A DNA stretch of 64,000 nt from contig NC_073303.1 of NCBI RefSeq assembly GCF_027595985.1, positions 324,193,679 to 324,257,678 on the forward strand, read 5' to 3'. The notes beneath the pieces were generated by a model that saw only the letters and a program-made list of their open reading frames with translations, was not told the DNA's origin and ran no database searches. Of this stretch, positions 55,202-64,000 are shown one piece after another. Made by a program: the position numbers and the translations under genes. Origin of the DNA: Sorex araneus (taxonomy: Eukaryota; Chordata; Mammalia; Eulipotyphla; Soricidae). Within the stretch, counting starts at the first letter, position 1. Every line of letters begins with the position of its first letter.

Positions 55202-56950
55202 AAGTTTCCAGGCCAGGTAGATGGCTCAAAAAACTAGAATGATGCATGCTTTACATGCAGAAGCCTGGGTTCAATTCCCGATACCAGCTGCCACACAACC
55301 ACCACACACACCAATCTCTCCAGGAACGACCCTGAGCACCACGCCAAGAGTAGCTCCTGGGCACTACCAGGTTTGGCCCAAATTCCCATTAAGTTTTGTC
55401 TGTTTTTCCTTTTTAATTTTTTTCTTTTTAACTTTCATTATTACCACAATAGCATATCTGGAGTTAGGTAGAGATTTATACTTACTACCATGCCAGGGGT
55501 CATGCTCAGCTGTTTTCCAGCTGACCCTTCCCCAAGTCAAATCATCTTATATGTCAAACAAATTTTAAAATATTGTCCTTCTAAAGATAGTTGTGGGTGT
55601 GAAAAACAATCAATACCAAACAGGTAGAGTAATTTCATCACTCTAAAAACCACATTTTCCACATCCTTACTGGAAACTGGGATCCATCACTGATACCTAA
55701 TACTCTCTCTATAGCCTGTGTGCTAAAAACAACACAGAAAATGGCTAAAAGTCTGACTTCAGGGATAGGGCAACAGATTGAAGGGCTGGAGCACATAATT
55801 TGCACAGGAGTCCCAGCTTCCATTCCCAGCATCCCATGGTCCCTGGAGCACTGCAACAGGAGAGCGCTGCCAGAGTCATCAGGCGTGGCAAAACAAAACC
55901 ACCTAGCTCCTTATTTCCTCATTTGTAAAACTGGAATAACAAGAATATGTATGTTCAAAGGGCTGTTAGATAAAGATATCCATATAAAGTGCTTCGTGTG
56001 CTGCCTGGCACCGGTTAGTATTATCACTAGTGTTCCCATCATTAGCTATTTTTACTAAAAATAAATTAACCAGCATGAAGCTTCTATACATTACTTCTTA
56101 CAACTTTCATGCAAGGTAGATTTTATTTCCAGGCAGCAGAGATTTCAATAGGTTCTCATCACTAATTACAGAAGTGACAGCTGATATTAAGGCTAAAGAT
56201 TACAAAGGTTTATTATTAACCACCTGAACGGACCTATTTAAATGACAGCAAAGCTCTAGTAGAACAAAGCAAGTCTAGGAAACAACAAAGAATTCAAGGA
56301 AACCAGGCATGTATATACAGATTATTAGAAATAAAAGACTCAACTTCTCTGGCTCAAGACATTCCTACTTAGAGGTTAGAAGGATGCGTGTGCTTTATAG
56401 AAATAAATCATGGAAGAGATGGTACAGGGCTAAGGCAGGGGTCAAACCCAGTTCAATCCCTGGCATCACACATAATGCCCAGATCTCGAGAAGTAATCTT
56501 TGAGCAGAGTCAGATTTAAACAACAAAACATAGTTGGGTAAGGCCCCCAAATCACAAAAATTAAAATTGTTTAAAAACAAAAGTAAATGTTATTTTAGGG
56601 CTGAAGATATAGTACAGAGGGTAACACACACAAAACAAAAACACAGGCAGTCAATGCCACTGTTCTTCATACGTGGCTCAATTTCAGTTTCTAACATCAA
56701 TTTCTTTGGGGCTATCGTACAGCAAGGTGCTTGCATGGCATCCCATATAGTCCTCTGAGAACAACCAAAAGGGTTTCCTGAGCACAGAGCCAGGAATAAC
56801 CCCTGAGAATGGCAGCATGTGCTTCTGCCACTCAAAAAAAGTACAAGGTTCAGATAATTTTGTTTCTAAAACAAGAGACAAGCAAAATAATGAGGGTAAA
56901 CTGATACATTAGCTAGAAAGTTAGCTTGCTACCAATTTTTAAGCTACCTT

Positions 56951-57123
56951 CTTTTTTTTTCTTTTGGGGGTCACACCTGGTGATGCACAGGTGTTACTCC
57001 TGGCTCGTGAACTCAGGAATTACTCCTGGCGGTGCTCGGGTGGACCATACGGGATGCTGGGAATCAAACCCGGGTCGGCCTCATGCAAGGCAAATGCCCT
57101 ACCCGCTGTGCTATCGCTCCAGC
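56951..57123 (-). mobile_element. Family A SINE
   Basis: A minus-oriented full copy; the flanks share AAGCTACCTT/AAACTACCTT. Confidence 0.91.
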
Positions 57124-57899
57124 CGCCAAAACTACCTTTAAAAAAAAAAAAATCTTTAAAGAACTTCACCTATCATATTCATTACAATATCCATGCCAGG
57201 CATTTAAATTTAAAATAAGCTTTTAAAATAAAGTAATAAATAACATATTAAAGCTTGAATTAACAACTATTAGTCATCTGAACTCAGTTTCACCTTGGAG
57301 TAATGAGGCAACCAGAAGTACACAAAAACAAAAACAAACAAACAAAAAATGGGGGCCAGAATGACAGTACAGTGGATAGGATGTTTGTCTGGCACGAGTC
57401 CCACCCTAGGTCTAAACCTGGCATCCCTTCCAACCCCAGCTCCTCCCTGTAGCACCACCAAAAGTAATTCCTGAGTGCAGAACCAGGAATAACCCCCTGA
57501 GCATCAATGAGTGTAGCACATCCCCATCCCCCTGAAAAGAAGGGGAAAAAAACAAACAGCTTAGCCAGGTGAAACCAACTGGAAAAGCAAACTGTTCTCC
57601 CCTCTGTGAGCCCAGGCTAGCTAATGAAGACACTCTGCTGTCACCCTCCCGGTCTCTCCTGAGTGCCCTCCAGCAGCCCTGGAATCCACTGCAGGAAGCA
57701 GGCAAGCACTTCAGCCAGCAGGGTCTCTGCCAAGGGGCTGTCCCCTCTCTTTTCAACCCTTTGCCAGCTGCCTGCAAAAGGGCTGGAAGTAAGCTGATCA
57801 ATCATTCATGACTGTAATACCACATATGGCTCAGGGCCACACCAGGAGTAAGCCCAGGGCACCACGCAAAACAAAAAACTGTTTTAAAACGTTGACACC

Positions 57900-57946
57900 T
57901 AAAGGGAGGGTGGGGGTTGGGGGGGAGGAGGAGAGGGGTGGATTGA
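57900..57946 (+). repeat. G-rich tract
   Basis: Runs GGGAGGGTGGGGG, TTGGGGGGG and GAGGGGTGG give more than four G runs with short loops. Confidence 0.8.
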
Positions 57947-58029
57947 CAAGACCCTAGAAACAGCAGAAACAGGGGAAAGTAAGCTGAGGAAGGTCTACTG
58001 CGCCTTTGGATTGTTTCTAGAGGCTAGTG

Positions 58030-58190
58030 CTGAGGTCCCAAAACTTATTTGGCCGACCTCCCCCTTTCCCGAAAAACAGTTCTACAGAGCCGCCATTGAA
58101 ATTCATCTACTTTCAAGCAAACAGAAAACATACACATTCCCCTCTTCCCCCAGAGGGCAACAGCCACCTCCACTATTCCAACGGGGAGGG
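58030..58190. mobile_element. hAT-like DNA transposon fragment
   Basis: GCTGAGGTCCCAAAACTTAT and TTGGCCGACCTCCCCC align by eye with the fragment at 27765. The family name is not certain. Confidence 0.35.
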
Positions 58191-59074
58191 GGGCAGGGCA
58201 GAGGACAACAGGCATTGTTGGGAACCACCCGTGAAAACTCACTGGAATCTACTTTCACATTAGACTTGCTGGAATTCCCTTACCCACTACACTCTCTGTC
58301 CAGCCCCATACTGGATTGTTTTGTGTGGGTTTTGTTCCTGTGTTTGGGCCACGCTCAGCAGTGCTCCAATCACCTGCCATGCTGAAGGGCTGACCCAGGG
58401 TAGGCAGCATGCAAGGTAATGCCTTAATGCACTATCTCACTGCTCCCCCCTTTTTTAATAAACAAGAATAGATTCTGATATATGAACAGAATTCATAGTG
58501 GTCGTCTATTCTCATTTATTCTGTTTTCAGTGTTTCAGAAAGAAGATTTAAAGCAGGAAAACAGTGGTATGTGGCATTTTCTCTGAATTCAAGTAACTGT
58601 AAATGACAGTGAAGCTCTTTTCACTCTGACTCCTCAAATATCCATGGTTAGTGATTGTTTCCACTTTTCTTATAAAGAAACTAAGACTAATAAACAGCAA
58701 TCACCTCACACCAAGCCAGGCAATAATGACAGAAGAATTCTCTCTGTTGTTCTGAGTTTTTTTGGACCTCCCTGGAAAGACCATGGGACCCCACATCGCT
58801 CCTGGCAATACCTGGCCTCAGGCTCTCCAGTGGTGCTCAGGGGACCGTGCTCTATGGGGATCAGACTCAGGTCCTATGTGCCCCCGGCCCTTTGAGCAAT
58901 CTCCCAATCCCCAGAAATGGAATCTGAGCCCAGATTTAAATTTAAATGTTTTAAATGTAAGCTCTCAACTTTCTATTGGCTTTTGGTTTTTATCATAATG
59001 TGATGGTGATAAACTGTATCATAATTTCTTAGATAAATTGCTCATAATGACAACAATTAAAAATTTTATTTTTC

Positions 59075-59260
59075 GGGGCTGGAGTGATAGCACAGCGGGT
59101 AGGACGTTTGCCTTGAACGCGGCCGACCCGGGTTCAAATCCCAGCATCCCATATGGTCCCCTGAGCACGGCCAGGGGTGATTCCTGAGTGCATGAGCCAG
59201 AAGTGACCCCTGTGCATTGCTGGGTGTGACCCAAAAAGAAACATAAATAAATAAATAATT
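59075..59260 (+). mobile_element. Family A SINE, first of a tandem pair
   Basis: A full copy with tail CCAAAAAGAAACATAAATAA. A second copy in the same orientation follows after about 14 bases. Confidence 0.92.
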
Positions 59261-59273
59261 TTTCCCCCCCCTA

Positions 59274-59460
59274 GGGCTGGAGCGATAGCACAGCAGGTAG
59301 GGCGTTTGCCTTGCATGCAGCTGGCCCGGGTTTGATTCCCGACATCTTATATGGTCCCCTGAGCACCACCAGGAGTGATTCCTGAGTGCAGAGCCAGGAG
59401 TAACCCCTGTGCATTGCCAGGAGTGACCCAAGAAGTAAAATTTGAAAAAAAAAAAAAAAT
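59274..59460 (+). mobile_element. Family A SINE, second of a tandem pair
   Basis: A full copy with a different set of substitutions from its neighbour, so the pair arose by separate insertions rather than recent duplication. Confidence 0.92.
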
Positions 59461-60235
59461 TATTTTTCTACCCTACTCCCCAGGAACTGAATCTTTCATT
59501 GTTCTACAGGGGTAGGGGGATAGATTCGGTGCCAGAAATCAAACTCAGCCTCATACAAGTCATGTGTTCTACTAAGCCATATCACCAGTTCAAGCCCTAC
59601 TTCCTAAAAGCATTCTCCTGCGCCTGGAGAAATAGTTCAGGGGTTAAGTCACCCTGAGTCAATCCCTGGCTCTGCATGCATTCCCCTCCCCCCCACACAC
59701 ACCAGCACCACAGGAGGAACACCTGTCCACAGAGATGGGAGTGGCCCCAAAACTGCTGTATGCCCTCCCAATCCCACCCACACACAAATACACACACCAT
59801 TCTTCTGCACTCAAGCATTATCAGTCCGGGGAACAAAACTGACTAGATCAGAAAGCTCATTGGTGAGAAACAGAAACTGATGTGAAGCAATCAAGAGCCA
59901 TTCCCTTTATGGACAGTAATGGAGTACTAATACAGTTAAAGAACATACCACTCAGTCAGTGGCCGGAGAGATAGGGTCAGGGTTGAGACATGGCAAACCC
60001 TGGTTTGACCTCTGGTTCCCTGAGTATTGCCAGGGTGACCTCGAGTACTGCAGAGACTGGCCTCAAACAGAACAAAATTAACTGGCAAAACTAAGAGGCT
60101 TTTTACAAGTTTAGCTTGAGAATAAAACACAAATGTATGAGTTTAAACTAATTTATTTTCTAGTCTCAAAAACTAAAACTCAGGTAAACATTATTTATTT
60201 AAAATAATGGCTGCGAATGTGGCTCCAGGCCTCAT

Positions 60236-60285
60236 CTGTCCATAGGTTTGCTTCCATAGATTTTGCTGTCCATAGGTTTGCTTCC
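60236..60285 (+). repeat. 30-bp spaced tandem repeat
   Basis: CTGTCCATAGGTTTGCTTCC occurs at 60236 and 60266, separated by ATAGATTTTG. Confidence 0.93.
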
Positions 60286-60540
60286 TTCCTGCCCCCAGCC
60301 CCCCCACTGCCAGCTGTAGCTCTGCCAGAGGACCAATAATTTCTATTACTATCAATACTACTATGTTCTTCAAAATGCTGATGATTTTAAGAACAGGAAA
60401 TGTGCTTTTCTAACCAGTCTTTGGAAGTACAGATTAAGAAATATAATAAAAAGAAACTTCCTTCTATCTCCATGTACCAATATGAACTATATGGTACTCT
60501 AAGGTTGACATTTAAAAAAAAGTCTTTTTTCTTATTTATT

Positions 60541-60708
60541 TTTGCGTTTTGGGTCACACACGTGATGCTCAGGGGTTAGACCTGGCCTGCACTCAGAAAT
60601 CACTCGTGGCAGTGCTCAGGGGACCATATGAAATGCCAAGGACCGAACCTGGGTGGGCGGCATACAAGGCACACGCCCTCCGCCCTCCCCACTGTACCAC
60701 CGCTCAGG
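60541..60708 (-). mobile_element. Family A SINE
   Basis: A minus-oriented copy with small deletions and CGCCCTCC repeated near its head. Confidence 0.88.
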
Positions 60709-60742
60709 CCCGAGATTAACATTTAAATATACCATGACATTA

Positions 60743-60926
60743 TTCTTTTTTTTTTTTTTTTTTTGCTTTTTGGGTCACACCCAGCGATGCACAGGGGTCA
60801 CTCCTGGCTCTACTCAGGAATTACTCCTGGTGGTGCTCAGGGGACCATATGGGATGCTGGGAATCGAACCCGGATCGGTCGTGTGCAAGACAAACGCCCT
60901 ACCTGCTGTGCTATGGCTCCAGCCCC
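60743..60926 (-). mobile_element. Family A SINE
   Basis: A minus-oriented full copy with poly(T) start; the flanks repeat ATGACATTATTCTT with one mismatch. Confidence 0.92.
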
Positions 60927-61029
60927 GCTTAATGACATTTTTCTTAATTTTCAAACTATTTCCACCCCCATGAAACTACACCACCTTAGAAACAATACTA
61001 TTTTGTTTATTCTGAAATTAAGTAGATTT

Positions 61030-61170
61030 TTTGTTGTTTGGGTCACACCCAGTGATGCTCAGGGGTTACTCCTGGCAGTGCTTGCGAGAGCATATGCTAT
61101 GCAGGGGATGGAACTTGAGTCAGCTGAGTGCAAGGCAAGCACCCTACCTGCAGTACTATCTCTCCAGCCT
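61030..61170 (-). mobile_element. Family A SINE, internally deleted
   Basis: A minus-oriented copy that lacks about 30 bases of the body (the CTCTGCACTCAGGAATTAC part). It is the third same-orientation copy in 630 bases. Confidence 0.85.
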
Positions 61171-61443
61171 CTTAACAAAGTCTTTTTTTTACCAATTTGT
61201 CCTCTGAGTAATTTACTCTTCACTCCCACTTTCTGAACAATCCCATACTCAGGCAACTAAAATGTCAGTTATTTGGGGGCTGGAGCAGAAGCTTGGTGCT
61301 GGGGGGGGCGGGAGAGGAGGCCCTCCCACGGCTTCAAAGCCAACCCAGCCTGGAGCCAATGTGAAGTCCAAGGATGTATCTATGACTTTCAGGACCTACA
61401 TATAAAGTCACTTTTTCTGTCCCCACCCAAAGCAAAACAGTAT

Positions 61444-61545
61444 ACTCACGCATAGTAAATCTTGAATGATTTCTGAATAAAACAAATTCCCAAAACTCAC
61501 GCATAGTAAATCTTGAATGATTTCTGAATAAAACAAATTCCCAAA
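61444..61545 (+). repeat. 51-bp tandem duplication
   Basis: The unit starts at ACTCACGCATAGTAAATC and occurs twice with no visible mismatch (61444-61494, 61495-61545). Confidence 0.95.
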
Positions 61546-64000
61546 ACTGAGTTATAATCTGCTTTCTGACCTGACTCAAAAAGTGGTGTCTTTCCCTAAT
61601 GGAAAATCAGATCAATGAATTCAATGCACCTGTAATTGACTGCTCAACATAATGACTGGGCTGGTACTAAACAGTGCTCCAAGACAAGGGGAGTTCAACT
61701 ACTTCTACTGAAAGAAGAGGTAGAATTCACACCTCAAATACTGAGCTAAATTTGTAGTGTGTACACTGCATACTGAAACTCAATGAACAAGCTTGAAACT
61801 GTTCTCTCTTTCCCTTGTGCAGTTTTGACTGTGGAAGGCAGAATGCCATCTTTATCCTGGGTAGCTGCATTTTAGTGTACACAGCAGGAAAGCATTAAGG
61901 TTGCAGACAGCTGCAAGCGAATATCATTCTATTAATATCAGGATGCAAGAGTGAACCCAAGATTGTTTGAATTATGGAAGAGGTAGCAAAGCGAGAGGGG
62001 TATGTGACAAATGATGAAAGCAGAGTGGTGTTAGGAGCACCTGATCTACAGTGTATGCTGGTTCGAAAAACAAAAGGCTAAGTTAACAAGCAAGGCAGCT
62101 GCAAGAAGTTCAGAGTCAGAGAAACAGATTGTCCCTCGAGTGTGCAGAGAGTATGTCCAACCTACCAACATCTGATTTTAGCCCAGTGAAATCCATGTCA
62201 GGCATTTAATTTGCAAAGTTCTAACCGTTGTGTGCTATTGTGTCATGGAGTTTGCTGTTCTTTGCTAAAACAATATAAAGTTTATATGAATTTGTGCTCT
62301 CCACTTCCTGTATCCCTCCACACACTTAAGAGAAAACTCCCTTAGGAGTCCTTGAGCCAAAATGGAGAAAGCCTGAGACCACGCAAAATCAGATTTAACA
62401 ATCTTTAATGCAATGGAAAACATTTCATTTTACAAAAAAGAAGAGACTACCAAGTTTCTACTTTTAGGCTAGCTGGTTAGTTATCAGGCCCAAACACAGG
62501 TAACCACAGGTAACTATTATAAACTCTGAACTATTTTTATAAAAACAACTCTCCGAAGGCACTGAAGAATAATCAAAACAGGCAGACAGGATGATGAGCC
62601 TATACTTAGAACTGAGCTGCTGCCAAATAGGGAATTAGATTGCAGTTTCAGTTCTATTTAATTAGCTACCTGAAACAACAAAAGTCTTTGAAAGACTTTA
62701 AACAAAACCCAGAGCCTCTACAACATATGGATCACATTGTCCAGTAAATACATAATAATTCAACGTTTTTGGGAAAAAACAAGGAAAACAACAACTTTCA
62801 AGAAAAACAATGAACATTTTCAAACAAAATGATCATGTTTGACATATCAATGAATGAAAAAGTAGAAATAAAAATATTAAAAATCCAAATAAAAATTCTA
62901 AATTGAAAACACAATCCTTGAAAATGACATCATAACCCTTTACAAGCTTACAATATACTGGCTTTATAAGGCAGAAATGGTGACAGAAATCAAGAGTAAT
63001 CACTGAAGAAAAGGGAGAAATAAACCTAATTTAAATCTGCATAAATCATAATGTTGGGGCAACTCTTAATACGTACTCAATAAAACAACTGCTCTTTAAA
63101 AGGTGAAAAACAAGGCGCAGAGATTCAGAAATGACCTGAAGTCGCATTTCTAGGTCTTCCAAGCTCTTCAAGGAACAGTACCAAATTCTGGATATTTTTA
63201 AGCAATGGTGAACTAAAAAAAACTTGTGGCTGAAAAATTGACAGCAAGCTAGTAAAGCAGAAATTGAAATGAAACAGTCAATTTTTGGAAAACATAGATG
63301 AAACGGTCATTTTTTGGAAAACAAAGCCTTCTTTTAAGGCTTCTTTGAGGATAGGAACTTTTCTAGTTGGATCTCATCCTTAACCCCCTCCTGACTTGGA
63401 AGGCACCCATTCATCTCTATCTCCCCCAGTCAACCTTATCTTTTCCTTGTTTTTTTTCTTTGGTCTATCAATATTTGCCAAAGATTAGATAAAAGGCCTG
63501 GCTGGCTATCTGTTAGAGAACAACCTTGCAGTGGAATAGTAAGCAGCATTGAAAGTGAGCCAGGCACCTATGGGAGGGCTCAGGTTAATCGACTCCACTA
63601 GCAACTTCCCCTTTGCCCTCTCCACAGCACCACCAAGAAAGATCCTGAAATAAAACAAACCAATTAAAAAATGTTTACTAGGCTGGAGCAATAGTACAAT
63701 GGATAAGGCACTTGCCTTGAATGAGGCCAACTGGAGTCAATCCCTGGGACCCCGTTGGTCCTCTGAGCCCTGCTAGGAATGATCCTTGAGTGCAGAGCCA
63801 GCAGTAAGCCCTCAGCACTGCCAGGTGTTGCCACCGCCACCTACCCCAAAAGAAATGTTTCCTGATAAAGGGGCCAAACATATCATGAGGAAAATACAGG
63901 GCACAGTGCAAATTTTTATTAAAAATGTCATTTGCAAGGTAAGCATATATTATTATCTTGGTAATGTTCAGACTGTTGAAACTATGGATGGGTTTAACAT

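Larger units (their letters stand above)
53372..64000. other. NDUFV2 intron 1 (partial)
   Basis: No exon was recognised. Old SINE pieces lie at 54420-54545 (minus), 55212-55385, 55790-55890, 56410-56560, 56597-56830, 57350-57535, 59635-59780 and 63680-63850 (plus), and 58310-58445 (minus). A GC-richer unique stretch at 57545-57800 and a transposon-like piece at 58030-58190 are unexplained. The stretches 53540-54410 and 61560-63500 show no repeat or exon that I recognise. The intron is about 15 kb in human as I recall, consistent with exon 1 lying past 64000. Confidence 0.65.

Noticed and set aside
57412..57801. 129-codon minus-strand open frame
   Set aside because: No recognisable domain, part of it is SINE sequence, and no splice context or start signal supports it.
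61797..62400. Possible exon or processed pseudogene in a repeat-poor stretch
   Set aside because: No long frame, no recognisable protein and no clear splice pair; it is left as unannotated intron.
53372..64000. Search for NDUFV2 exon 1 (leader MFFSAALRARA type)
   Set aside because: No matching frame, donor or CpG island was seen on the minus strand in this stretch, so the exon is placed outside the window.

Overview
The window is nuclear DNA from a mammal, almost certainly a shrew (Sorex-like, Eulipotyphla). Introns are long, exons are short with GT/AG borders, there is one CpG island, and L1 tails and old L1M fragments are present. Dozens of copies of a tRNA-derived SINE recur on both strands. 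Its head (GGGGCTGGAGCGATAGCACA, an A box, then the B box GGTTCGATTCC) and its end (GTGTGACCCAAAAAGC plus an A-rich tail) are what I know from Sorex genomes. The species is an inference; the repeats are seen directly.

Two genes lie head to tail on the minus strand, in the same order as NDUFV2-ANKRD12 on human chromosome 18. NDUFV2 (24 kDa 2Fe-2S subunit of mitochondrial complex I) occupies about 41.77 kb to beyond 64 kb. Its exons 2-8 are all found, join in frame and encode residues 19-249, including the four cysteine ligands. Exon 1 is not in the window. ANKRD12 (ankyrin-repeat nuclear cofactor) starts from the CpG island at 34.64-36.1 kb. A probable non-coding exon 1 ends at 35313, the first coding exon is at 12.84-12.97 kb and the next coding exon at 4.71-4.86 kb. 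The ankyrin repeats lie off the left edge.

Layout: 1-4.7 kb ANKRD12 intron 3; 4.86-12.8 kb intron 2; 13.0-35.3 kb intron 1; 35.3-36.1 kb promoter; 36.1-41.8 kb gap between the genes, with old SINEs and a duplicated D-box block; 41.8-53.4 kb NDUFV2 exons 8-2; 53.4-64 kb NDUFV2 intron 1. Nearly all the rest is SINE (family A with an A-rich tail, and family B with the same head, a different body and a microsatellite tail), L1 3' ends, older tRNA-Ala-like SINEs, simple repeats and unannotated intron.

I found no prokaryotic genes, CRISPR array, viral insert or new multi-gene system. The points most worth a second look are a triple AGGTCA direct repeat inside a transposon-like element, a duplicated D-box block upstream of ANKRD12, L1 copies that break at the G-rich tract of their 3' UTR, the exchangeable tails of family B SINEs, and a SINE with two B boxes.
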